DNA from: Isoetes taiwanensis
Taxonomy: Eukaryota; Streptophyta; Lycopodiopsida; Isoetales; Isoetaceae
Direction: 5' to 3'
DNA length: 64,000 bases
Assembly (NCBI GenBank): GCA_021234155.1
Contig: JAJEKV010000065.1
Coordinates: 2,777,396 to 2,841,395 of the forward strand
The position numbers were made by a program, and so were the translations under genes. Every line of letters starts with the position of its first letter. Position 1 is the first letter of the stretch. Below are positions 21,376 to 30,980 of the stretch, one piece after another. The notes under the pieces are model-generated. The model had not been told where the DNA came from. It ran no database searches and was given only the letters and a program-made list of their open reading frames with translations.

Positions 21376-23245
21376 CATCATGAATCCCACTTTCACAACT
21401 TTGAATACTCCCACTGCTGTCAAGTATGACATTGCCCCAAACATCCATCTATTCTTGTTTTCTTTCCAACAGTTGTCCAATTGAATACATAGCTCCTCTG
21501 GCAGTTGTTTCTCAAGTAAGGGGAAATCATCCCAAGTCCTCCTTGATTCACTGGACACCTTGGATGTGAGCTTTTTTATCTGCCTTTGGTAACAAAGCGG
21601 TTGATCATCCATCAAAGCCTCAAAAATGGGTCCTGATGGGGAATACCTCCTCCCTTCTATCGATCATTTCTCTAGTGTTCTCAAGAACTTGAAAATAGAG
21701 CTCACATGGAAGTTTGGATCATCCCTCCATAGATCAAGCACAAAATGACCATAGGTTCCAGTTCCATGACCATGTGTTAAGACACCCGCCAGACTTACTT
21801 TCATCTGAAAAGCGTTTTGACAACGCTTGGGTAAAGGATCTAGCTTTGGCAAGAAAGTCTTGTGTTGGTCCATCTTATCATGAATTATACACAAAAAAAA
21901 TCAGTCAAGCGATCGAGAAAATGTTCTCCATTGCCAATACAACTGTCTACATGATATTTGGTCCCTTTGGTGATCTGCAAATTGCTCCCTAATTGCCATT
22001 CTTTCTTTCTCTATTGGTTGATGCAAGTGTATCCTTGAGTTGAATGCAAGTGTTGCACTTTGAGAATGGCATGTGTTGCGGGACACTCCGCGTCACGAGA
22101 AGTGAGTGCTCCATAACTTGCTGAAATGTGATTGAGAAAGAGGCCTACCTCAGTGGTTTCTAGATAGAGTTGACCTCTTTAAGGCACTCTTTTGGATATA
22201 GTGTTGTGGCAACACCCTTTACACCACTCAAGACACCGCTTTCGTTCACCTTCGACTTGTGGGGCATAGATTGAGACATGTATCTCACAAAGATCTCGAA
22301 CACTGCAATGGCCTTGAGAGTGTTTGCTCTAGGTTTCAAAGTGAGTGCATTGCCATGTTGGAATAAACCTGTGCCCTTTTCTAACTTGCTCGATGTCTGT
22401 AGAATGAAGACTTGCTCACGCCAAGAATCCATCTCAATGCTCTCATACATACCTTTAGGCCCCTCAATTGATATAGTAACCTTCCTGTGTCTTCATCATA
22501 TTTTGGAATTCCTACACAAGGAGTAGATGAAATTAATCCTATCTTTCTCGGAAATTTGTCCAATGTATTGGGACCTTATCTGCCGAGGTCATCCACACAT
22601 CTTTGGATTTGTGCAATCTAGGTTGCAACACTCTTGTCCCCTAATTGCCTCTAGGTTTTCTTTGGTTGGGGCCATATTTTCCATCCTTTCTAAATATTTG
22701 TCACTTCTAGGCCTCTTGGGCACCCTTGGCTGCCTTTTATGAAAAACATAGCGCCTCTTCCTTGTGATCAAAGGATGCTCATCCACCACCAAATCTTGCA
22801 CATGGCCTGGGGTGGGCCTTGGGGTATGTAGTTCAGTAGTGCATTCCAAACTCTCACCATTCTTGTGTGTAATATATCTAATTGGCCATCTTAACTGTGT
22901 TTGGGACTCCAACAACCCAGAGCACACAATGCAATCACTAGAGCTTCCCTGGGACATGATTGTATCAACTTGGATAAGAAGCTTCACAATGCCAACTCCA
23001 AGATGATCATCTCCCAGCCTTTCATCATTCACACTATCAAAAGGATCAACTGCAGTTATGATGCCCTCTGCAAATACCGTCTCGTTGCAAAGGTGCAACA
23101 ATAAGTAGGCCATCTTCCTCCATTGGAGCCTAGGGCAATGTCCTGTGCTGGGCTTCCTTGGCTCCATTTTGCTCATCTCACATGCTCCCTGAATGAAAGA
23201 GCACACATTAAAACCATATACAATTATTAAAACCAGTAAATCCAT
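21376..23245 (-). pseudogene. Transposase-like gene with a DUF7869-type core, broken by copia
   Basis: Read from 23,245 downwards, the pieces are an N-terminal part with EAIRGQECCNLDCTNPKMCG, then LKVCMRALRWILGVSKSSFY near 22,400-22,480, then ARANTLKAIAVFEIFVRYM-like sequence and KECLKEVNSI. Next come LAGVLTHGHGTGTYGHFVLD at 21,730-21,790 and LPEELCIQLDNCWKENKNRW near 21,480-21,530. The QLDN-x-ENKN block followed by KVVKVGFMM resembles the DUF7869 domain of plant and animal transposon proteins. There the next residues are usually GHTHED, but here the copia LTR begins, so the reading frame is cut at its core. Several frameshifts and probable introns lie between blocks. Family name is from memory. 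Confidence 0.6.
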
Positions 23246-23435
23246 TTAAACCATTAAAACCACATAGAACCATTAAAAACATTACAACCATATAACCATT
23301 AAAAACATTAAAACCATATAACCATTAAAAACATTAAAACATTATAACCATATAACCATTATAACCATTAACCATTAAAAACATTATAACCATTAACCAT
23401 TAAAACCATTATAACCATATAACCATTAAAAACAT
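23215..23435. repeat. AACCATTAAAAACATTA short tandem repeat
   Basis: Imperfect repeats of ACCATTAAAAACATTA and ATAACCAT fill the segment between the transposase-like gene and the following CpG-richer block. Confidence 0.9.
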
Positions 23436-23959
23436 GGCCCATTATGCCGCCACAATGACGGCCGACATTGCCACATCAACAATCCGGACACTGTGTCGCG
23501 GACCGCATGGCCCACACGTGATGTGGTGTCATAATGGCACTTTATCGGGGGTTCGAGGGTGCAGCCGAAATAACTGCACCCTCTTCCTCTTCCCCCGCGA
23601 CCCATTCATCCATTCATTCTTTCTCTGTTCTGTTTTTCCATTCCATCTCTGGAGCTCCGCCCTTGGCGATCCCTCCAATCACTCAATTCCGACGTCTTCT
23701 TATGACAGCAGCCTGGTCGACGGATCGGGACGCATCTAGCGCCGAGGTTTTCGCGCAGTTTGAGTGTTTGAGCGAGCGTTACTGCAAGTGAGGTTCTTCT
23801 CTGTAAGTTTATAGCTTTTTTTATTGCTTCTTTTTAGTTTTTTGTAAGTCCTTTACTGCACTCTTACTTATATTCTTTTATTAGAGGTTCTTACTATCCC
23901 CTGTTTCAATTTCCAGCCCAACAAATCCCTATTCTCGCTTTGCAAACGCCTGTTCAAAC

Positions 23960-24197
23960 ATGGAATCAAACACGGGAGCTTCCTCGCATCCGACAAATCT
24001 ACCAGGTGCGTTTTTAATATGTTCTCTTTTTGTCTCCCTTTGTTTCACTCTATTTCACATCTATTCTTTGTTTTGTTTTTTGTTTTTATTTTGTTTTTTT
24101 GCTTTTGTTTTCTTCTTCTTAGTTTTTGTTTAATTGAATACCTTGTACAGGCATAAGTAAGACTAGTGGTAAGACTAGTGGCAAGCAATCGAACTAG
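23960..24197 (+). CDS. Possible small spliced ORF, 30 residues
   Basis: A GC-richer stretch from 23,440 has 5'-leader character. A donor GTAAGT at 23,803 and an acceptor TTTCAATTTCCAG at 23,916 bound a first intron. The next exon has ATG at 23,960 and encodes MESNTGASSHPTNLPG up to a donor at 24,006. After an acceptor ending TACAG at 24,150, the frame continues as a Ser/Thr/Lys repeat (SKTSGKTSGK) and stops at 24,195-24,197. Phase is kept across the intron. No family recognised. It may be the 5' end of a longer gene that was lost, or a short peptide gene. Confidence 0.35.
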
Positions 24198-24435
24198 GAA
24201 TCCTCAGAGACAGGTGATAGGAAGAAAAAAACTGCAGAGCAGTAATAGAACATTACTATGAATGATTCACAACAGAAATAGCAAAACTATAACTATGAAT
24301 GTTTCATAACAGAACATAACTATGAATGAATGTTTCTAACTATGATCTAAGAACAGGATTTGCTTTATATAAATTGCAAATCTTTCTAACTCACAGAATA
24401 TCCTCCCTTGCGTGAAAGGTGCAGATTACACCGGC

Positions 24436-25300
24436 TTTCGACTGTGAAGTCGAGAATCGCCTTGCCAACAATCCGGGGAAGTACAAGCCTTCTTCTTCTC
24501 AACTCATGAAGTCGAGAATTTCTCGACTCACGAGGCGAGAACAGGGAGTGTACACCCTGGGCTGTTGGCTAGTTGAGGCAATCTCGAATCGCGAGTCGAG
24601 AATGCAGACAGCTACCCAACATCTTTCTAGTCCTCGAAAGCCAGCTGCAGCCTTTGTGCATTCTCGACCTTGGAAGAGAATGTCATACACAGCCAATGGC
24701 TCGTGTCCGATCAGCAGTGCCTCCACCGTCCGAGCCACTCTCCTTCGGAACCATCTTCGGTGAATATTCGCGAAGGGGACTGGACTGGGTGGAGGCCTCT
24801 GCGACTTTAACCTGCAGCGTCTTTGGTTGTCTTCGACTCATTTGTCGAGAAGACCCGCTTAGTCTCACCAAGACATTCCGGTGTGTCTTGTCCCGATTAC
24901 TGCAGGCAGCCTTTAGCCACTCTCCTTCAAACCTATCTTCCTCGAAAGTATTGCGGAGGAAGTGCCCTGAATGTCCTGGGCCTCACGGGTCTAACTCTGT
25001 GGGGCTTTCTCGACATGTTTTCTAGTGCATTCTTGACTCGCAAGTCGAGAATCCCTTAGCCAGCCAATTCTCCTGTGTCTGGTCGTAGGCATCCTTAAGG
25101 CCTCGGCTAGCCAACAAGTTTATTCTCTAACAAGCTTCGATAATGCCATAGGTTGAGCTGTCATGCGCATTCGACTCGCCAGTCGAGAATGCCTTAACCG
25201 GCACTCCAGAGTACTACGGTGTTTTCTGGCTAAGGCATTCTCGACTTCGCGGTCGAGAATGCTTAACCAACAGCAGGATTCTCGACTCGCAAGTCAAGAA
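24436..25300. repeat. Palindrome cluster I, core TCGACTCGCGAGTCGA
   Basis: Ten copies of an imperfect to near-perfect palindrome with consensus TCTCGACTCGCGAGTCGAGA lie at 24,436, 24,496, 24,520, 24,582, 24,661 (weak), 24,831, 25,030, 25,170, 25,238 and 25,279. Arms are conserved and the middle 2-7 bases vary. Outer flanks extend the pairing, for example GCATTC...GAATGC at 25,170 and 25,238, and GGATTC...GAATCC at 25,279. The cluster lies on the 3' side of the DUF8039-like gene. Confidence 0.9.
24683..24980 (-). repeat. Duplicated exon-like modules
   Basis: On the minus strand, VAEASTQSSPLREYSPKMVP near 24,810-24,750 repeats VAEASTQSGPLPFAIFEEDG of the exon at 25,401-25,544. A third, weaker copy (SRKIGLKESG) is near 24,960-24,905. 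The first two are about 708 bp apart, and the DNA between carries related phrases such as CTCGACTCGCAAGTC followed by CCCTTAGCC. The region looks like tandem duplication of an exon plus flanking intron. Confidence 0.6.
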
Positions 25301-25400
25301 TCCCTTAGCCATACAATTCTCCTGTGCCAATTCTCCTAACCACAGGAAATCCATCCTTTGTCGCTGTTTTCATGGGCTGTGAGTCGAAGATCCGCTAGTC

Positions 25401-26305
25401 TCACAAAGAGGTAGGTTTAGTCCTAGTCGCCTCTAGCACATCCGAGCCACTCTCCTTTGAACCATCTTCCTCGAATATTGCGAAGGGGAGTGGCCCGGAC
25501 TGGGTGGAGGCCTCTGCGACTAACCACAGGGGGATGCATTTGAACTGCATCCCTAAGGCCCTAGACCTAGCATGATCTATACACAACTAGCATGCCTAAC
25601 AGATACTCGGACTGGATGGATCCCTTTGCTTCTAAACAGGCATTCCAAGCAAAAATACAGACAGATGAAACTGTTCGCGAGTTGCTCCGATTTATAGTTC
25701 CCTTGCTGAGCATCTCTCAACATAGAGAGTATCTCGACGCTGAAATATGCTCAACAAGGAAACCATAAATCGGGCGAGCTGTCGAACAGTTCCATGATCA
25801 AAACAGGGAGTTGTTCGCGTGTTACTCCGATCCATTGTTTCCGTGCCCAGCATCTCTCAACCCAGAGAGTATATTTCATCTCTCGACGCTGAAATATGCT
25901 GGACAAGGAAACAATAAATCCGGCGAGCTTTCGAGCAGTTCCATGTTCTATACACATCTGGCATGTTCTACACACATAATGAAACAGGAATCTCTGAAAC
26001 TCACCTCTTCTCGCAAGAACTCCTTGGGCCATTGTATCACAGATCCCGCAGCCTCACCGAGAGTCTTCGCTTCTTCTGTTGGCCTCATCAACAATGCATC
26101 CCCATCAAATACTTGTATCAAAGCGATTCTCGCGTATCTCTCTTCCATGGCACTGCAGTGAAGTGTTCCCGTGTCTTGCAGCTCATATCCGCTTGCTACC
26201 TTAGCCCCGTGCACATCGATCAAATCAACTATTTGCAAAAGACACGCAATTAGAACTAGACAGAGAGTAAATCGCTGTTAGGAGCTTACAGCGTCGTGGC
26301 GCCAT
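25401..26305 (-). CDS. Spliced gene with DUF8039-like domain, transposon-derived
   Basis: Predicted exons are 26,290-26,305 (ATG GCG CCA CGA CGC T, donor GTAAGC), 26,005-26,228 (acceptor TTTTGCAAATAG, donor GTGAGT) and 25,401-25,544 (acceptor GATGCAG, stop at 25,401-25,403). Phases fit at both junctions: 16+224 nt make 80 codons, and exon 3 adds 47 residues and a stop, giving 127 residues. Exon 2 carries VHGAKVASGYELQDTGTLHC, MRPTEEAKTLGEAAGSVIQW and PKEFL, resembling the DUF8039 domain found beside plant CACTA-type transposases. Exon 3 is Ser/Glu-rich and is duplicated downstream. Intron 1 is only 61 nt; intron 2 (460 nt) holds two long hairpins. Function unknown, and exon 3 is less certain than exons 1-2. 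Confidence 0.5.
25670..25940. repeat. Two tandem long hairpins
   Basis: Copy 1 spans 25,670-25,791: a 44-nt arm (CTGTTCGCGAGTTGCTCCGA onward to CTGAGCAT) pairs with 25,747-25,790 around a 33-nt loop. Copy 2 spans 25,809-25,940 with the same design. Pairing is about 80 percent with wobble and a few mismatches. Both loops hold CTCTCAAC...GAGAG. Size and shape resemble plant microRNA precursors or a short fold-back element. They lie in the predicted second intron of the DUF8039-like gene. Confidence 0.8.
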
Positions 26306-27087
26306 CCGTGAACAGTCGATCTCCGCCTCCGATTCTTTGTCGCCCCAAAGTCGCCAATGCCGCACTAAAACTAAGCACCGAAAATCTCCACTCGCTCCAC
26401 TAAGTCCCCGAAATGAATGAATTTCGAATTGGTGTTTGGGGGCTAAAGTTGGCGCGTCTTTGCACTTTTAGCCCCAGCTTTTTGCCTTGAATGATTGTGT
26501 GTCCTTAATTTCAAATTTAAGAACACGCCCGACCTTTTTTACGTGCATTCCTAAAACCTCTAAAGGCGGAAGAGGCTCAATTTACAAGGGAGTTCGGCGA
26601 AAGCAAGAGGATGCGGGGCATACATGATATGACGACTCCATCGAAGAAGCGAGGCCGGAGCGGATCTTTGGTTCAAGCGGCACCAAGAAAAGAAAGACAG
26701 GGACCTGTGTGAGCTCTCAATTTTGTGTTCGGTGAGGATACCTTCTCGATCCATCCTTACGTCTTTGCAAAAAGATTCATCTGCGGAGACGCTTTAGTGA
26801 TCTTGGCGTAACTCCGTTCTTCGTTATCGAGGGATTGGAAACGAGCTACTTGATACACCAGCAGATTCTTGGTGGTATGTCAAAGTATCAATAAGTGGGA
26901 AGGAGAAAGATCATTTCTCGTGGCAAAGGGATAAGAAGAGCTCCGCGACAAGTACAAGAAGGTCGGTGTTGTGCTCTCGGGCCTCGCCGGCCGAAGCATC
27001 TAACATTGTATGTGGAAGACCGCATGAAGGGTAAGTTCTACCACACGAAGAAGTTATCGCGATCCAATTACTCTCACTCTTTAATGA

Positions 27088-27585
27088 GCAAAGTCGAAGG
27101 GGACCGACAAAAAAGCGCCTTTAAATTGTCGTAACCTTGGGTGGAAAGATCGAAGGGATGAAGGAGGCCGGAACCCCGACATCCGGGGAGCTTGGAATGG
27201 AGGTTTTGGTGAGGGAGAAGTCGCTCAACACGGGAGCTTTACGCCCGTGCTAAAGACTCTAAAGCACTCGGCAGTTACCAAGGATGTTGTAGTTCAGAAA
27301 GAAAAAACTCCGAACAGGAATGCAGATGAAGCAGATGAGAGTACATGGGAGGATTCAGATGCTGAAGAAGAGGGAGATATGGTCGATTCCCAATTCTTGG
27401 ATCCAGTTGAGCAGATTAGGAAATCACAGAGAGGAGCCCAGAAGATGGAGTGGCTGGCTCAGTATTATCCATTAGGGATATCACACAAGCTGCTGCTGGA
27501 CATCAGATGCCTGAAAGTTTGCACTGGAGATGCCGTCTTGTTCAACCACAGGGAGTTTTTCCAGCACACATGCTGGAGATTCTGA
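27088..27585 (+). CDS. Hypothetical ORF with acidic stretch, probably transposon-derived
   Basis: A frame without stops runs about 166 codons: NLGWKDRRDEGGRNPDIRGA, TPVLKTLKHSAVTKDVVVQK, then the acidic DEADESTWEDSDAEEEGD and LAQYYPLGISHKLLLDIRCL, ending at 27,585. Similar coding-like text continues in other frames to about 27,890 (ADTPPTELASISHCQNTIAA). I do not recognise a family. It sits between palindrome clusters I and II, on the opposite strand from the DUF8039-like gene. Confidence 0.3.
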   Translation, partial: AKSKGTDKKAPLNCRNLGWKDRRDEGGRNPDIRGAWNGGFGEGEVAQHGSFTPVLKTLKHSAVTKDVVVQKEKTPNRNADEADESTWEDSDAEEEGDMVDSQFLDPVEQIRKSQRGAQKMEWLAQYYPLGISHKLLLDIRCLKVCTGDAVLFNHREFFQHTCWRF

Positions 27586-27921
27586 ACTTGATGGTGTGAC
27601 ATCCTGTTGCAGATCCAATGCCTACGGATGTCATACCATTCAGCAGATCGACCGGTGAGTTGTTCAGGTGGAAGTCTGAGGAAGACCTGAAGGAAAAGAG
27701 CGCCGTTTTGGGTTGTGGGCAAAGATTCGGTGAAAGCAGCACAAGTATTGCAGACGGAAAAGGAAGTGCCGCAAAGGATCAAGGACAGATATTCCAAATG
27801 AGAGTGCAGAGTTCTTTCAGCGGACACGCCACCGACGGAGCTCGCCAGCATTAGCCACTGTCAGAACACAATAGCAGCAAGTGCCAGCTACATAAGGTAA
27901 ATTATCGTCTCTAATTTGGGG

Positions 27922-28262
27922 CTTTCGATTCGAAGTCGGTGAAAGCCCCCGCGATCCTCTCGATTTCGAAGTTCGAGGGGTTTTCGATAGCCCGCATCCT
28001 CTCGATTTCCGGGATTTGATGGGCTTTCGACTCGCTTGGAGAAAGCCGAGGAACATAGGAAATCGAGAATCGGGGGCTTTTCACTTCGTGAGTCGAGAAA
28101 CCCCAGAGAAGTAAAGAAAAGTAAAGATTGAAGGGACTTTCGACGGAGTCGAGAAAGCCGAGACAAACGGGAAGAACATGAAGGGCTTTCGACTCGCTGG
28201 TCGAGAAAGTCCCTTCACACTTCGCTTTCCTGCTCCTCTTCGGCTTTCGACTAGCGGTAGAT
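27922..28262. repeat. Palindrome cluster II
   Basis: Copies at 27,922 (weak), 28,024, 28,078, 28,137 and 28,185, plus a half copy at 28,243, share the core TTTCGACTC...GAGTCGAGAAA. Outer arms differ from cluster I: GGGCTTTCGAC...GTCGAGAAAGTCCC at 28,185 and GGGGCTTTTC...GAGAAACCCC at 28,078. The dominant flank is GGCTTT/AAAGCC here, against GCATTC/GAATGC in cluster I. Confidence 0.88.
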
Positions 28263-28440
28263 ACCCTGAGGGCAATAGAGAGAACATTAGAGATTAATGG
28301 TTGACGAGTGAAAGCATCGAGCCTTCCCATCCTTTCTTCTCCTGCCTCTTCGGGCAATGTCGCTTAGTTTATATCCTAAGTTGCATCGTTCGAAGAGACG
28401 GGGCAAGCAAGGATTTGGGAATGAGGATATTTCTTTGCAC
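28262..28440 (+). repeat. Dispersed block shared with 47.80-47.96 kb (inverted)
   Basis: GAGAACATTAGAGATTAATG, GAGTGAAAGCATCGAGCCTT and CAAGGATTTGGGAATG recur in the same order on the minus strand at 47,960-47,800, each next to a palindrome. This links the two palindrome regions to one repeat family. Confidence 0.85.
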
Positions 28441-29395
28441 AGCGATGCCTGGGGCTTTCTTGAACAGGTTTTTTCTGAACAGCGATGGCTAGGGCTTGCT
28501 TGAACGGGGTTTTCTTTGCACCGTTGAATGAAACAAGCTTGAAGCTTTGGTCTGGCATCTCGATTTTGTTTTGTTGTGCTTCTCCTTGGAGTTTTTTTTG
28601 CCAAGCCTACCTTCAAATTCCAGTGTTGGTTCATGATTCGTTGTTGATGGCTTATGACTCTTCCTCCCTCAGGGAAGAAGTGAGAGACTGTATTTGGATT
28701 CAGTATCTCCAAATTAATTCTTATCATTATGCTAGAGTGAGTACATAATGCTCCAGGCTCGTGCTTCAAGAGCGTTGTCTTGTGCTTGCACAATTAGATG
28801 AGATTTGTGCATCTTGTAATATTTACCTATGATTAATGAACTTGCTTTTCGTCCTTCAAAAAAATAAAATAAAATTTTGGTTATGCATTTTTTTGCTTTT
28901 CTGCTTCATAAATTCACAATTAATGCATAGTATGAAATAAAATTCTAATTTTCTTGTCAGATATCTTCCTAGGTCATTACTAGCATCGGGCCAATTTTCA
29001 GAATTTTCGGATGAGGTTTAGATTGAAGAATTTACATAAGAATGGTCCGGGCAACTTGTTGTTGGGCCGCCGAGTTGCCGCCCTTTCCAAAGTCAAGCAA
29101 GGCTGGACTTTGTGCAATTGCTTCATAAGGGGTAGAGTTCGGACTCCAGGTGACAGACACCAAAAAATTTCCTGAGGTAGCCTTTCCTGGCAGCACCCTC
29201 CGAGAGGGCATGCACTAATTCCCACCCTCCCGAAGCTCGGTTCCCCAATCTGACTGTTGAATTCTGTGTTCAAGGACCCTGCTTTAACAGTTCCAAAAAA
29301 ATTGAAGATCACTCCGAGGGAACTTATCAAATCGCGAAGCATCCTGAGGGCGAACGTGTAGAACCCAAGTATTTTATCGTTCGTGCACTATGAAG
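28441..29395. other. No gene recognised; short tandem repeat
   Basis: A 40-bp unit (CAGCGATGCCTGGGGCTTTC versus CAGCGATGGCTAGGGCTTGC) is tandem at 28,440-28,520. A poly-A-like tract AAAAAAATAAAATAAAATTT at 28,857-28,877 may end an old retro-insertion. The rest shows only short frames. Confidence 0.5.
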
Positions 29396-29399
29396 GCTC

Positions 29400-29640
29400 C
29401 GGCATGGCGATTCAATGTCACCATTTTGTCCAGAATGGAGAACCAAATATTATATCCCTGCCAATTAAATTTACCTTATATGAGGTACGAATAATCTGTA
29501 CCCTTTAAATTCCTCATAGCCTACCAAATAATCAACTTCTATTTTGTTATCTAGCTTTTGGTTGAGCTCAGATGGCCTGTGTGCATAGGCTTGGCAGCCA
29601 TATGTTTTGAACCTTCTGAAGTCTATGCTAACATTTGAAT
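29400..29640 (-). pseudogene. Copia pol fragment (after integrase core)
   Basis: Minus strand reads FRRFKTYGCQAYAHRPSELN, QKLDNKIEVDYLVGYEEFKG and YRLFVPHIR, the typical copia block that follows the integrase core (FGC-x-AY, VGY). It ends in stops at about 29,470. It may belong to the same element as the integrase core at 32,620-32,945. Confidence 0.8.
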
Positions 29641-30980
29641 TTGACTAAAGCAATAGGGGTACATTAACTTTTAAGCTTGAAATTGGAAACCTATTTTGAA
29701 TTATCATTACAAGAAATTTATTGCGGCGGCCAAGCCGCCGCGAACATTTCTCTTTCTCGACTTCTCTATCTTTAGATGAGTAGTTGTTAAAGGGGAATAC
29801 TGGTAGAGACTCACTTACTGGTTTTGTGCCAATTGAGAGAACATACATATAGACATTTATTTTAATGGTATGACCAATAGATGTCCTCAACCTGTAGTGC
29901 TAAATGTCTAATCTTGGAGGATTTGAATCGCAAAATGAATAAATTATGAACCATTAAGTTGAGACATTACCACTGATTTCATGAAAAATAAACAAATAGT
30001 GAGCATTCCTTACTCGGAATCGCACGTCATCATCAAAGATAATGCCGACTTTGCATCCTTTTACTGTGACCTTAAAGATTTTTTTAAAGAAATGGTAGCT
30101 TTGGCTCTGGCGGGAAAAGGATGTCTCAGAGCAATTTCGGCCACAGATTTCTCCCCTGCATGATTTTGTCAGAATAGCCATTCCGGCAAGATGGCGATGG
30201 CTTCATGCTAGAAAGAGCAAGAGCTCCCCTGCTCTGCGGCAATGCTTCCAAGCGTTACACAGTAACACAGATACTTATCAGGTAAATCAGATATCAGATA
30301 AATCAGTATATTATGGTGTATGTATGGCTACTCATATCCACTAAATAAGCACGTCCATACATGAAGTATTCAGATATTTGCCAATGCAGCTCAGCCAAAT
30401 TTGGTCTGAATCAATAAAGCAAATTGAACAGAACTTTGCTACCTCTGATTCATTCAATCTTCCGGCCCAAGGAACACATTTTTCTAAATTGCCCCCTGGA
30501 CCCGAACAACTGCATACGAGACTAGTTTGAGTAGAAGGACATTAATCCATTGTGAACTGGTACAAACTCTAAAACATGGTAAACAAATCATTTAGATGTG
30601 GAGCAGTACCTGCATTCATAAAAACAAGCTGTCTTTTCATTTTCGAAATTATTCCAGTTGTTTCCGACCCTCTGGGCATGATCATTTGTCCATCCATGTA
30701 TAAACAAAAGTACCCCTAGCATGCGAGGCCATGGATGACCTAAATGCATATCTGGAAGTGTTGCTACCATTGCCCGATAATTATGCATCCGCAATAATAT
30801 TGAAGTCTTTGGTTGATTTAATGATTATTCATGTAGATCGGATGAAAGAAAACTAGTTGAAAGATCACGAGGAAAACAAAAACCGGCCTATCTAGGAACT
30901 AAGCTTTTCATGTTATGATTCTATGGGATCTAGAATTGAAGGGCGTAAAGGAGTTTATCTTTCAACATAAAAGTCATATA
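29641..30980. other. No gene recognised; one exon-like minus-strand frame
   Basis: AT-rich. A minus-strand frame at 30,588-30,794 reads MVATLPDMHLGHPWPRMLGV and HGWTNDHAQRVGNNWNNFEN, with a possible donor GTACTG at its end. It looks protein-like but matches no family I know. A GCCGCCG...CGGCGGC hairpin is at 29,724-29,740. Confidence 0.35.

Noticed and set aside
24436-25300. CRISPR-like array
   Set aside because: Copies are palindromic with irregular spacing and no uniform spacers, and the genome is a plant nuclear genome.
29095-29150. SINE B box (GTTCGGACTCC)
   Set aside because: No matching A box upstream and no tail; a chance match is likely.
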